From Bradysia coprophila (lineage: Eukaryota > Arthropoda > Insecta > Diptera > Sciaridae), in NCBI RefSeq assembly GCF_014529535.1, contig NW_023503608.1, positions 8,606,501 through 8,670,500 of the forward strand: DNA of 64,000 bases. The letters are read 5' to 3'. Below, in pieces: positions 12,581-25,264 of this stretch. The notes beneath the pieces are model-generated. The model made no database searches. It saw only the letters and a list, made by a program, of their open reading frames with translations, and had not been told where the DNA came from. Both the position numbers and the translations under genes were made by a program. Position 1 is the stretch's first letter. Every line of letters begins with the position of its first letter.

Positions 12581-13313
12581 ATTTCATTACAATAGTTTCT
12601 ACTTATATAGTAAAGAATATATTGTTAGAATTGCAAAAGATTTACCAGAAAGAAATTGAGCTGTTTCTTCGTTGAAACGCTTATCACTATGGATGGCTTT
12701 GACCCGTTTTGACCTCAGGCTTTTTTGAAAGTTTTTTTTTTAACATTAAAACTGCGTGGTATGTAAACAAGGAACAGTGAGGGGACTGTACGGGGTTCTA
12801 CAGACGGATTGTTATATTGACTATAAATCTGAATGAATGCAATAAATGAATTGTCCGTGAGAACTTTAATGAAGTCGAGATTTTCACACCTATTTACTAT
12901 CATTGGAAATTGTGGACAAGCGTGGGGTCTCGATTTGAATGTGAATTCTCATCTGAAAGATCTGCAAAAACTTTTCGTAAAATAAGCAAGAGATAAGCGC
13001 GGAGAAACCATAAAAGCAAATTCTCTGTTTGTTCTCTGTATGTTCAATAGTTTTCTATTCGCCTCTCCATCTTCATCTTAATTTGTTTGCATAAATGATT
13101 GCTAAGTGTTTTACTCTTTAAGACGCACATAACCAACCAAAAAGTTTTGTGACAACTTTAAGTGCGATATTATCAATTATAATTTTCTCAGCATCGGCGG
13201 CGTTGCTTTTTAAAAGAACATATGAAACATATCAAGCTTACAAATTAGCACGTCAAAAATCCAGATACGTTTATTTACACTCAATACCAAGTCAACCGTA
13301 AATTAAGAGACTT
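12581..13313. other. No gene recognised
   Basis: A+T-rich upstream flank of the 376-aa secreted protein gene. I see no coding or repeat structure that I can support. Confidence 0.4.
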
Positions 13314-13321
13314 TATATAAA
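13314..13321 (+). promoter_or_regulatory. TATA box for the 376-aa secreted protein gene
   Basis: TATATAAA, 34 bases before the A of an initiator-like TCATAC (about 13346). This would give a 5' leader of about 86 bases before the ATG at 13434. Confidence 0.55.
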
Positions 13322-13433
13322 TGATGGCCATCAACTAGGTGTGGATCATACGCTGTTTGAGTTCGGTTGTGGAAACATTTTCAGTTGAAATCTGTTTTGA
13401 ATACACGAATTGATATTGGTGACTGAGTGAAAT

Positions 13434-14929
13434 ATGAAGAATATTGTGGTGAGTGGGAACGAATGAAGTTTTATTGTGATGGATTTATAAATGGAAAGGT
13501 GTTCTAATCAAAAAATTTTCATTTTTGTTGCTCAAGGAAATGAAAATGTGCACTCGGTTTTATCATTCATTACCGTTGCCGTTGTTTTGTTGATGTTGAG
13601 AGCATAGCTAATGTTTATCACGGCCTTGCTAATTGGTACTACAACAATTAACACATCAATTAGTTATGTTTGATAAAACCTTTTAGGTGTAACCAATTGC
13701 GTAACCTTCCACTTGTAAAGCACTAACTTTGACTTAATTCAATATTACACAAAATTTAATGAAATCATCTCAGTCTGGCATAGTATAATGAGAAATCGTT
13801 CATTACATTTTAGGTCGTATTATTAGTAACCATCGTCTCGCTGGTATCGTCGAAACCTATTGAAGAACAACTTGCTCCCAGTGATGATCTAATCAACAAC
13901 GTTCATAATCTGAGGCCGAGACGACAATTACCAGATGAGATTACATTAAACAAACAATTCTTCGAAAATATTTTCCAATCCAGTCGTATATCGCGGGATA
14001 CGAGTGACGGAGAAGCGGTTCCAACCATTGCATTACATGATCTTATCAGCTCCGTTGAACATACATTAATACATTCTGCTCAAAACTTGGCATTGTCTAA
14101 TATCACCGCTAACCTGACGGCGACAAACGCAGACTCATCAGATAGCAATAATACTTCTAATGTCGAGCAAATAGTTCTACCTATATCAGTACCAACACCA
14201 ACATCATCATCACCTCAACCGGAAGAACTTGCAACGGAATCTGAAGGCTTGACTACTGTCACGGAAGAGGATTTGATTCGTGACCTTCGATCGAATGACG
14301 AAAGCGGTTCCGGACATATAGAGACAGAGTACGAAAGTGTTAAGCCCATCGAACATTCCAATTTGGGTATTCTATTTCCAATATCATTGAATCCATCTGC
14401 TAATATATCGCATGTTGTAGTAGCTGAAGAATCAAACGATGCACCAGTTACGGAACCAACAATTCCAGCAGACCCATCGAACATAACCATTCTGCATACC
14501 ATTAATGCAACTCAGACGGTCCCTACAGCAGAATCGGATGTCGTTCATGTTCAACAGCAACAAATTACATTCTTTTCGGCTAATGCTGGTGTCTTTCCCA
14601 ACATTCATGCGTTGAATGCTGCAGATTTGCCATCAATATCTCAGACGTTACAAACCACCCCAACAGTAGATTGTTCGGGCGAAGAAACATCTGATGAATC
14701 TACAGACTCATCATCAGAAGAGGATTCGAGCAGTGACTCTTCGAGCGAGGAAAAGGAAAAAACGAAGAAAAGTGGATGTACTGTGAAGTCCTCATCAGTT
14801 GCGTCTTCCAAGCCAACGGAAAGTTCAACGCCGTCGGAAGAAGAAATTAAAAAATTGAAAACAGATGAGCTGAAAGAACAGATTGCCGAGGTCGAAGCCG
14901 ATCCAGTAATATTGACACAGGGTATTTAA
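13434..14929 (+). CDS. Secreted Ser/Glu-rich acidic protein, 376 aa
   Basis: Two exons: 13434-13448, which codes only five residues (MKNIV), and 13814-14929. The splice (GTG|GTGAGT ... TTTTAG|GTC) keeps frame and completes a signal peptide, residues 1 to about 18 (MKNIVVVLLVTIVSLVSS). A furin-type site, RPRR, lies at about residues 39-42. The rest is predicted to be disordered: Thr/Ser/Pro-rich with several N-glycosylation sequons, a short QQQQ run and an acidic Ser/Glu cluster at about 292-318 (SSSEEDSSSDSSSEEK) that would suit secretory-pathway kinases. The end (about 346-370) is a charged likely helix. Only two mature cysteines (about 292 and 327) are visible. Family not recognised. It parallels the divergent 220-aa gene in type but not in alignable sequence. 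Confidence 0.85.
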
Positions 14930-15465
14930 CTTTGTATAATTTATTTGAAAGTTTTTTTTTTATTTTTTAAATGTACTGAACAAAACAATTCCAATTCTCC
15001 TGATACGGAGGTTCTATTGTATATTTTATTTTGCTTTTTTATAAATTTCTCTTTCTACACGTAAAATTTTTCGTATGTAATTTGGAGGTGTAGTAATAAT
15101 AATTAATTGATGAGATTTGAAATTATATTCTTGTGATACCAGAATCTACCAAAATAAATATTTTTAATGAACTTGAACGTGCTAAAAAAAAATTGCATTG
15201 GAAGCGAAGAAAATGAATATTTTCGGGGACTTTGTTTAAACTTTTAACTTTGCAAAGTTTTGCATCACAAATTCTTTTTCGATAGATTTTTGTAACTCCA
15301 AAAGTCCAAGGGACTATATTTTTTAAACTTTGACCCTTCATTTTACACGTAAAACTCAAACTGATTGGATCCAGGACCGACACGGATAATATCTAAAAAA
15401 AAGGGGCATGCACGGAAAATTCAAACCGATTCACTAAGTCATGTAAATAGTTTTTCTTTGTGCTA
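14930..15465. other. 3' flank, no gene
   Basis: Presumed 3' UTR of the secreted protein gene followed by A+T-rich sequence. I did not identify a strong AATAAA. Confidence 0.4.
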
Positions 15466-15672
15466 CAGTCAGAGGCAATGCAATTTCAGCATGAATTTGC
15501 TTCACCTTTTTTTCATCTGATTTACTCAAACAATCAAAACTGTTTATACGTGTTATACATTTTGCCACTACCGCGTGCGTACAAACAAGTATCAACAGTT
15601 TGGATTGTATATGTGGATGAGCTGAGAAATAGCTGAATCAAATTAATGAATAAATTTCACTGCCTCTGACTG
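15466..15672. mobile_element. Tc1/mariner-like MITE
   Basis: Starts CAGTCAGAGGCAATGCAATT and ends AAATTTCACTGCCTCTGACTG, with the dinucleotide TA immediately outside both ends. CAGT termini and a TA target duplication are characteristic of Tc1/mariner elements. At 207 bp it has no coding capacity. Confidence 0.8.
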
Positions 15673-16267
15673 TACGAGATTTTTAAGAAGTTCATAGAAA
15701 ATGTGTAAGGAAACCCATAGACAAACATGGAAGGAGGTACTATAGAACATTCAGAAAATCGTACAGTAGTGTCAACTTCAGAAGTTTTCGAAACAGAAAT
15801 TTTTTTAACAAAATAGGACCTGCCATTTGTAAATTGTAAACAAAAAATATTTACATCAATTTCGAGCAAGTTCAAACAAATTGTTGTTATTACCAAAATG
15901 GTCATGTTAATGGATATTTTCTCACTGAGTAAACTTCTGGTATGGCTATTTGTATTGTTAAGTAAATTGATTGTCGGTGTCTTTGGTGTGTGTTTCTAAG
16001 TTATTATGCCAAAAGTACGAAATATTATTGTTTAAGATTTTGGAAACTTTCATAGGCGGAAAACGTATCAGTATAGTATCGTTATTACTCCTCTTGATTA
16101 GACCAGCTTCAACAGATTGATCCGACTTTCTTTCATTACTATTGTAAAATAAAATACATTTTGCTTTATAAGGTCTAAAAAGTCTGAATCTGTAGTCATT
16201 TTCGATAACAGATGAATAGCTAGCCATCCGTATACGTAAAACGTTTCCTGCTAAAGAATATAATATG
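15673..16267. other. No gene recognised
   Basis: Minus-strand frames at 15657-15905 and 15958-16227 have no recognisable features. Confidence 0.4.
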
Positions 16268-16700
16268 AAATGTGCCGAAATAACGGTAAGAAACCTGACG
16301 GCCTCACTCTCACTCTCTGGTCACACGGAATGTCACACGCTTGGTCTGGGATGCGACGTGCTGTGATACTTTCGCCGATAGTTACGTCCGTAGTTCCTCA
16401 AGATCAGCTGGAAGAGCAGGTGAGTCGGCAGCTAGACGAAAACATGAACTGTACAGCGAGATCGAGGAAAACAATTACATTTTTGTGGCTTTTGCCGTCG
16501 AAACGATGGGAACATGGTGCACAGAGGCCTTGTCGCTAGCAAATAAAATCGGCTCGAAACTGGTAGAATACAGTGGAGACCGTCGCGCAAGAGAGTATTT
16601 CTTCCAAAGAATATCTATGGCTATACAACGTGCGAACGCTGCCTGTGTAATGGGCTCCATACCGTCGCGTCGTCGACTAGATTGGACGAAATTTACTATT
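16268..16700 (+). pseudogene. Degenerate retroelement ORF tail, frameshifted
   Basis: Two adjoining frames together resemble a region that I recall lying after the RT in many invertebrate non-LTR retroelement ORFs. The first frame gives KKPDGLTLTLWSHG (about 16285). The match then shifts frame near 16340-16350 to WDATCCDTFADSYV, followed by AFAVETMGTWCTEALSLANK and YFFQRISMAIQRANAACVMG. The frame change means the copy is dead. There is no RT catalytic core nearby, so it is an isolated fragment. The family call rests on memory of the block order and not on a search. Confidence 0.55.
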
Positions 16701-16910
16701 TGTAGTCGCGTCATTTTTATGCTCAAACCATGTAAGAAAAATGTTCTATAAAGAGTGAAAGTATAAGATTATCAATACATGAGACGCAAAATCGAGGCTT
16801 GCCGAAATCGCCTCTCATGTATCGATATTCTATTTTATCATATGAGCAAAAACAAGACAAGACAACAAAACAAGACGCGAGAATGATAAAGTAAATTTTG
16901 TCCGAGATTT

Positions 16911-17104
16911 TGTCACAGACGGCTATTCATCTGTTATCCATAACAATGACAATGACAAGCTCTGGGTATGGTCCTTCATATAGTAAAATCGAGTAAAATG
17001 CATGGTGAAAAAATTTATATAGAAGATTTGTAATCTTTGATCGGTGGAAGTAATAGATCCGATAATAATACTGGTAATATGCTTGCCGTCTGTCAACAGG
17101 TTAA
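16911..17104. mobile_element. TTAA-flanked MITE, copy 2
   Basis: The left end is worn (TGTCACAGACGGCTATTC). The internal box ATGACAAGCTCTGGG and the right end TGCTTGCCGTCTGTCAACAGG followed by TTAA match the copies at 4.6 and 26.9 kb. Confidence 0.7.
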
Positions 17105-17766
17105 GAAGGAGACGAATTGAGTAATGAGTATTGCACTTTGCATTAATAACTAAGAAAAACTTGATTGAGTAGATGTTTTGAATTAGGTCAAATATTTGCG
17201 TTAGTGGAAAAACGAGGATTTGGATAAAAAGTTTCCAAAACAGGCATGACACCATTTCATGATGTATGGATCGATCGGAGAGAATGGTTTTCCTATATTC
17301 ATATTTCCCGGAGGTTTTGACACGATTATCAGTAGAAGACTACCCCACGTACAAAAGAGTGCTACGAGTACCCATAATTTGACCAGCTTAACTTTTTAGA
17401 AACGAAAAACGTATCGCAACAAAATCGTTCAATCTGTTAAGCCAATCAATTTAATGATTATATTATGTACTTTGACGTTCATTCCTTTCATTTTAGGTAT
17501 ATTGCTTCAATATACAATTTGCATTGCTTAACATAGCTTATTTTTATCGTATCTGACAATAACAGAGCCTAACCGTATGCAAATTCCCAATTTCCGCATT
17601 TTCTTCTCTTTTCGGACGAGTATAATTAATATCGTTTTTTGAACGATACTATCGTTCCTGACGATATTGATAGAAAAGTCCCACCACCTCTATTGTCGTA
17701 CCGTTTTAAAATACCGCTCAGCCAGAGACATAAGGTCGATACAATCAAATAGGCCGAAAAAATATA
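17105..17766. other. No gene recognised
   Basis: A+T-rich DNA without supportable features. A short partial palindrome (AACGATACTATCGTT) is visible at about 17641. Confidence 0.35.
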
Positions 17767-17916
17767 CACTCACGGAATTTTGAAAACCGACACATTTTCT
17801 GTTTCTGTATTATACTTGAGTTTCTGATTTCTCCATATAAAAATACGTGGAAAATTCACAAAAATCTAATAAACCACGAAACAGAAAATGTGTCGGTTTT
17901 CAAAATTCCGTGAGTG
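17767..17916. mobile_element. TA-flanked palindromic MITE
   Basis: Arms of about 40 bases: CACTCACGGAATTTTGAAAA at the left and TTTTCAAAATTCCGTGAGTG at the right. TA lies immediately outside both ends. At 150 bp it is non-coding and consistent with a Tc1/mariner-type derivative. Confidence 0.8.
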
Positions 17917-19140
17917 TACCGATAAAAGCCAAACGCTGTTTAAAGGCTGATTACTGGCACTATATAGTACGGGAGTAGTATAAATTTTTTCTATATTAGC
18001 TGCTTTTAGCAACTGTTAATCATTTGTCAGTTTATTACCCTTCCTACTATCATTGCACCCATAAATATATAGTGCGTTATACACAGATAATAAAACCGAA
18101 TTGTATCAACTAACTACATTCATGAGGTGCATCAACGATTTATTAATTAACAACTCCAATAACTAAATAACCCAACTAATTTAGCTGACAATTACAAATA
18201 TTAATTTCGTATTGAATGCACAGCTCTGAATATGAACCGAAAAAGCAGACCTCTCCCGCTACCAACATATATACAAAAACCAATTTATGAACCACTTTTA
18301 TATGTGCGATAATATAATTTCCGAATTAAATTTTTTGATAAAAAACGATAAACGATTTCGGTGTGAGTGTATTGCGATTTTTCGAATGTTATCATCTGCT
18401 TTTTAACTTTATACACCTTTTGCACGTTCCTCCACACACTGCTATAATAGCAGTCTAACAGACACAAAAGTAAATAGCATAATCTAAACAACACGAATTA
18501 AATGAGCAGCAAAACGTTGTTTTATTATTCTTTTTTTTATATTTTGCGACAGGTATTTTAGTTTTTGCGGGTTATTCAATTGAACATGACAGCGTTTCTC
18601 ATTTGTATTTGAATACTAATTACTTTTCGTTTATAAACTGATTGGCTAAGCTATATATGTGTTAAGATAATGAATTAGTACACATCTACTTTCCGTGTGA
18701 TAAGTAACAAAATTCGCAAAATTTCGTTTTTATTGTGCCATCAACACAACGTGAAAATCATCGACTTACAGAAGTACACATAAATACCACAGTGTTGTTC
18801 TACATGCAATATAAAATTTCGGTATATATATATGTCAACATGAACAACAATTGAGTGATGGAATACCTATTATGTATAATACGTGAGATAAAACCGTCAA
18901 AATAATGTGACTCAACCCAACGAAACTCAACGTTGAAATAGACAATTTTATCGCGGCTAATTCCATTTTTTACTCGGAAATCAACACCTCAAGTATCGCC
19001 GAAAGAAAAATGTAGTGGTAGTTCGTTGTAAATTACTGACCTGCAATTAATTAGTGAAATTTACAATCAAAATCGGTCCGGATTTTGATTGAACAAATTT
19101 TTTCTGTTGGAACTACTGTTCAACTAAATTAACATCAACA
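17917..19140. other. Upstream flank of tetraspan gene A
   Basis: A+T-rich, no gene seen. Promoter and 5' UTR of the downstream gene probably lie at its right end, but I could not pick a TATA box with confidence. Confidence 0.35.
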
Positions 19141-22100
19141 ATGTCTGCTACAGCTGGGCTTATTGTAATTGGACTGTGGACACTAGTGAGTAAAGATAAT
19201 CATTTACGACGGTTTTTTTGCATTTTAATTATTTTTAATTTGTTAAATGCATGCACATTTTCAAATGACATTGAACGTTTGAGGTTATACTATGTGTGTA
19301 TGGTGAGAACATCTCATGTTTTATTTTCGTTCTTAAAGTTTTTTTTATTAATTTTATTATATAACTGAATGCGAAGTCGATACATTCAAATATATATTGA
19401 TAACTGAACAATCTGAAATGCGATAGGTATATACACAATGAAGATGTGTAGTGTATACACATTTGTAAGTCATCGTTTTTATAGTAAAAAAATAAAACGA
19501 ATTTATTCTTAAATTGTTGTGATATACCATAGGTAATACATGGATACAGCACCGAAATGTTATAACGTTAAAGAAACATTCGCATGAATTGTTAATAAAG
19601 CTGGTTTTTATTCCACAGCGATGATAAATAGATGACTGAATTACTGAAGTAGATAACTAACATTACATGCTCTTCCTGAATAGATATTTAAATTGGGATT
19701 TGAGCTACCGTATTATTTGCACGTTGATAACACATTTATTTCTAAACACCAGAGAGTGAAGAAAGAATTCCATTTAGAGTTTTTAATCATTGGATTTACT
19801 CATGAAGATAAAATGTTGGTTTTTATTCATTCCAATCAAATTTCTTAGATTTTCAGTTAGATATTGGTATTAAAATGACCTTCATCCTTCTATATAAAGT
19901 CCATAAAGCTCTCTTCAATGATAAAATGTAAAAATTACACATTCCAAGCAGGTAGTTTCAGCCTAAACGAAAACGTTAGGGTTTCGGGACTACAGGAATA
20001 CAAATTAAGACTTTAATCGTATCACTTCCACATCCAAAAAATGAGTATTATCAACGCTGGTAGTATACATGAGTCCTAACTTTGACAAAGATATTTGTGT
20101 GATGGTCTTTGTCAAAGTTCTTCATAGAGGTATATGGAGCTAGAGATAGATAGGTTGATAAATTGTTAATATTGCTATTTTGCAAATTGTTCGAAAGGGA
20201 TTCCTCTTCCTCGTTTGTTTTACTTTAATTGAGTTTGATTCCTGAACCAGTTTTGACCTAAACCTGATTCAATCAATTTTGATTCGGCCTGATTTTACCT
20301 TATTACCTTAACGTGATTATAGTGATCAGGTCTGAGCTGACCTGATACGAGACAGATTCACCTGAAAATTTGAATTGTCAGGTGTAGGTTACTTGAAAAT
20401 TGATTTGGCAGGTTCAGGTCAGGTTTGTTTTCTAAAATTACCTGTTGCGACTTCTCAATTCAGGTAATACTGATTTTTGATCTTGGTCGACCGTCGACCT
20501 ATTGCGAGCTTTAATCTTGGATAGAAATGTCAGTTCTAAATATTTTAAATTTCAAGCCAGGCGTCATACCACAACGAAAGAACAATCGACTGAAATTTTC
20601 TGTAAGCTCTGTCCCGTTTACTCCCAAATGGTAATGAAATTGCCGACTTAAATAAAACTTATTAAATCAAAAATATTGCAATGAAAAATCAGGTTAAGTC
20701 CAGGTATTGATGCGTATGTGAGGTATTAATGACTGTTGTAGTGAGTAATTGCTAGAGTAACATATTTTGTTTGAACAATTTTCGGTAAATTTTACAGTAA
20801 CTTTCTCTTGCAAATATTTCTGTTGCAATTAAGACATTGATTCCAATACACCAACAATAATCTGCAGCATGCAAACCGAAGTACTACTCGATTTCCGAAG
20901 TCGGTTTCTCTAATATTCAGAATCTTCAAATATTTTCAATTTTCAGCATCTTTATTGTGTGAATGAATCACCTAAGACTAAATCACACTTATAGCCAGCT
21001 TAATTCAATGAGTAATAAATTGATGAGATTCTAATCCTTTCCTTTTTTTCGTAGTTCCAATCAGCGGCTTACGGATCTCTGGCTTTAATGGGATTATTCG
21101 TACATATGTGCCAATTGGATATGAACGGAAGCCGGCTGAGTCATTTTATCTACACCGTTTATTTTCGAGGTAAATAACCGTATCATTTTTCAAATATTTG
21201 TACGCGCCATATTGTTCAGTAAGCGAGAGTGCATTTTGATCTGATATTCCCCGTAAACAATTCGAGGTAAATATTGTAACACATTCTCTTTTCTGTTGCA
21301 TTGAAATGTTGATATGAAGTTGTGAAGCACTCACGGTACATCATTTTCGATTAGGCTACATTTTGTAATCGCTCGAAATCTTGAGGGGGAAATCTACTCT
21401 CACTGCACGAAGATAGCAATGATAAGATATTTTCAGAGTTGTTGAAGTATCAACTGGAGGTGACCAGATATAAATATTTCAATGAACAAGCTAAATTTAA
21501 GGAAAACGAATGACCGATGACTAATGTAGTAAAGTGCGTCAATTGTATTTGTTGACAGATCTGCTGTTTCACATGATTATCTAACTGGCTTCAATTTTTA
21601 AATACTGATTTATAGACAGTATTGGAATGGTAAATAAATTAAACATTTGACGTTGGCGGAGTCTTGCCACAGCTGAATTTCCTACAAGCCGGTCTCAAAA
21701 CCTACACTCCCAGTATAGTAGTCAAGCAAAGCTGAATAATCTTTGCTTCTTATATAGAAAACACACTATTCTCGATATGCTGGATATACTAGCGTATGTC
21801 TAGTGTAAAAATGAAACGATACCCCTACATAGTCTCTCGATTATTTACTATAATAGAGAATCTTTGTGGATCATCTGGTGGATTAAGCTGATCGTAAAGA
21901 TCACAAGATCGAAAAATCCGTCGTAGACAAATGTCTAGTTTAAAAATGGTGGAACGAAAGAACTTTTGATCTATAAGAATTCTTTATGAGTAAAATCGTG
22001 AATTCTTCTAATAATTTGTATTGAGGTTTGAACGTATCCGGATTTTTGAAGAGTGTGGTATTCAAATAATCCTTGCTTCATTGCGAATTCAACGAGGTAT

Positions 22101-24130
22101 ATCTTGCCTCTCTCGGAATTGTCGTTTTCGTGTTCTGTTTGAAAAATCGGTGGTTCTCAGGTGGAATATTTTTTTCACCCTGATTATCTCGGGTAATAAG
22201 GGGTCGATTTGGTTCAAATTTTAGGGGATTGTGCATGGGTACCATACTCTTCAAAAGTCTGGATGGCACGGTCGATTGTTTGAAGAATTCGCGATTTCAC
22301 TCAATGAATTCTTCTCCACAGTAGCACTTCTTATGTAAGAACTATCGGAGTGGGTCGCCCGACAATGTAACATACTCGAACTCAAATTTATCGTTTTTGA
22401 ACATTTATATTTGATGGAATAAGATTCGAGACATAATAGCCACCCACTTCTAGTGGTCCTGATCCCCCACGTTATATCTCACTAGTTTTATGATATGTAA
22501 CGTTAATCATCACATATCTTGCAGATCACAAATGTCAACCAACAGACTGGGACTTTCTTATTGGTCAACCCGTTCCCATCACTCCAATTATGCCGGACAT
22601 CACTGAAGTGGCATCAAGGACTCATATATTCGCCTTGGTATATTTCATCATCAGCATAATATGGTTGGTGACGTCACTGATGATGTTGGGTGAGTATCTC
22701 CATACAGAAACTAGTCAGATGTTTCTTGTCATATTGAGCGTGACGCAAATATCATTGTTTCAGTTGGTACCTGCATTTCATGTATGGGAAGATGTGGCTA
22801 TTATTTGATGTTCCATCCGTGGATCTATGCTACCGTATTGGTTGTCATTCTGGATGCCGTAGCAAGTGGTTTTTTCATTTGGGATCTCGTTGAATCAACG
22901 GTACTGTTTTTATGAAAAGATTGGAAAATTTCTGCTTAACTCATTTAGTCATTCTATATTGCAGTCCTGGTCGTCGTTTTTAAATCATTTGGAAGTCAGT
23001 AACGCAAGTAGCCTGCCGTCAATTTCCGATGAGTATATCCTAACGATTCCATCTGTAATAATGTTGTGCACAGCTGCTCGATTGTTGATATTTTGGGTAC
23101 TGAACATTGCCTTCATTCCCATTGTACTGTCGTTGGGAAAGAAAGTTGTCTTTGGCGAAATTATGAACGCGAAAAGAGAAAGCCTTCAGTTGCATGCTAG
23201 ACCAACTTTTGAGCCGGGTAATCCTCACAACAACAATCAAATGGGATACATGATCGGAGCTGGTATAGTTGGAGACCACGGACAACGTTCACCAAACGAG
23301 GTTTGTGTGTATGCGTCTAATGCGTTTGTTACGACCATTTAACGTTGCATAATTTATTGATCGTAGGTGCAAAATGACACAAGAAGATACAATGATCCCG
23401 TTGGATACCAGCCGAGCAACATTCCAGAGTACAATCGGCCATCGCAGGTCGTATATCCATTGAATGCGCGTCGACGCTTAGAACCGTTAAAAGGTCGTGA
23501 ATCACCGGTCCGTGACGATGATTCATTAAATGGAAATGTTTTCACCGTCGCAGATAATGCTAGAAATTCCAAACTGGATAATGTGTACCAGTCGCACGAC
23601 AAACACAAGCAGAGAACATCATCCGCTGATAAAATGTCATATCTTGGTGAATACGAACAAAAACGATTGTCCATAGAACGACCGCACTTAAATGGATCAA
23701 AATCGTCTAAATTACCGCACGAATTGAGCAACGAACCAGCGAAGCCAAGAGCAGATTTGCGCCATAGTAATCCGCCCGCAGAGCTTCGAGGCCAATTGCC
23801 CTGGTCATATTTTAAGAGTCGAGACGATGTGTCAGGCCCAAGAAAAACGTTTACTCAATTGCGAGAAGACGAAGATGCCCCGCCAGTACCTGTGCCAGAT
23901 TACACATTACACTTTCCGAAAAAAGACCGGCCCAGAACCAGTTCGGTGAACACCGACGATGGAAGTGAGTTAACGAAATTTTGATTTTTTTTTTGTTTAA
24001 ATTTGTGCTTTGCATTGACGACTTTGAGCGCAATAGATGGCTTTATTTGGCAGATTTCATTATTATTGTAGCTTAATGAGACATTGATTTTATTTTTATA
24101 GAATGGAACGGACCGGAGGCTCGTTACTAA
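19141..24130 (+). CDS. Four-span membrane protein, paralogue A (474 aa)
   Basis: Seven exons: 19141-19185, 21055-21169, 22525-22689, 22764-22900, 22965-23300, 23367-23964 and 24102-24130. The GT-AG joins give one 474-codon frame. Hydrophobic spans lie at about 5-33, 87-109, 127-150 and 182-210. The loop after span 1 carries the conserved YFRD. A Cys-containing CISCMGRCGYYLMFHPWIY block precedes span 3, and span 3 holds ILDAVASGFFIWD. The C-terminal tail (211-474) is long, polar, probably cytosolic and disordered, and ends with a PVPDYTLHFPKK motif. The layout resembles insect LAPTM/DUF4728-like tetraspan proteins, but I do not recognise an orthologue. Its paralogue lies tail to tail 3.3 kb downstream. 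The last exon codes only nine residues plus a split codon. Introns 1 and 2 are long (1.9 and 1.4 kb); the others are short. Confidence 0.85.
20241..20470. repeat. Degenerate CAGGT-rich tract in intron 1 of A
   Basis: Many variants of CAGGT/ACCTG in both orientations (GATCAGGTCTGAG, CTGACCTGATAC, GTCAGGTGTAGG, TTCAGGTCAGGTTTG). The tract looks like a decayed short tandem repeat. Non-coding. Confidence 0.5.
21950..22340. repeat. Foldback MITE in intron 2 of A
   Basis: Inverted arms: AAATCGTGAATTCTTC (about 21993) against GAAGAATTCGCGATTTC (about 22282), and ATCCGGATTTTTGAAGAG (about 22037) against CTCTTCAAAAGTCTGGAT (about 22248). The frames at 22021-22269 fall inside this repeat and are not genes. 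Confidence 0.65.
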
Positions 24131-25264
24131 ATATTTAATGTATGGATTACGATTGACGCTTACAAAATTTTATATTCTGCGATTTTGAAAGTGATCATGA
24201 GATTATTTAATCAACAAAATTATAATAACATCAACCAAAATCAACGCGACCATGTGTGTACTGCACATTTTATTCTTATGATGATAAACCGAACATTGAA
24301 ATTAAAGTAAAAAAAAGGATTCCAGACTGTATTTTCCTTGCTACACACAACGCAGTGCTGGTATTATGCTTTCTATCGTTTTTTTTGTGTTGAATTGTAT
24401 GGAACCAGAAGAAAAAAATCGTTCAAAAGAAACTGAAATTTTTTCCATTGTTATCTTATCAATCGTATACGGATTAAGACTAAGTGAAAATATTTTTATT
24501 TTGTGATTCGACTGATAAAAATCCAAAACCGTTAAATGTATTATAATCGGATTATATGAAATGTGTATCAAATTATGCTTCATTTTTGGTTTGTTTTTAA
24601 TACCTTTGACTCATGTACACATTCCATTTGAACAATTACCGAACAACCACGCAACAGTCAGTGCAAATTCTACCATCGATCGCATGCATAGTGGTGATTC
24701 AGCCTGACATTGTCTTTAACACATTGAATTACAAGAATTTTTCGCCCGAAACTATGACGTGCCATCAATGAAATCAATGAAGTTCTGCTTTATTCTAAAC
24801 TGCTTTGAATTGACCGTTCTACGTATTGTCAATGTAATTACCATTAATGGTGATTGCAATCCTTCAGGTATATCGATATTGATCGATTTGTTTCGGTGTT
24901 TCTGCGTCTCTAAGTCATCAGGTAGCAGACTTAACACCGTCAACCCTGGGACAATTAGAAAATAAGACAAAACCCAATTAAAAATCATTCTGGCGCAAGA
25001 AAGATTTTTTTGTACGTTAATATTAACACTATGATTTTGTCGGTGCACAATGTGAGCAGACCATGCAATGCATGCATACCGCTGACATTATTGACACAAA
25101 AACGCCAAACGGTACCAAAAACTCAGTTTTCAAGTGTGCGCACTAAAAGTTTCTTAATAAGTGGTCAATTTTAGATGAAACATACCGCCAGACCTTAAAA
25201 ATAAAAAATAAAAAATTGCACTTACTAAAATCAACTTTCTTCAAAAGGTGCCAAGGAATAGTAG
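24131..25264. other. 3' flank of gene A; no gene
   Basis: Presumed 3' UTR then A+T-rich DNA. Frames at 24341-24583 and 24752-25048 have no gene features. Confidence 0.4.

Noticed and set aside
14215..14502. 95-codon minus-strand frame
   Set aside because: It is a shadow of the 376-aa secreted protein on the opposite strand.
23354..23731. 125-codon minus-strand frame
   Set aside because: It is antisense to the large tail exon of tetraspan gene A, which has better splice and motif support.
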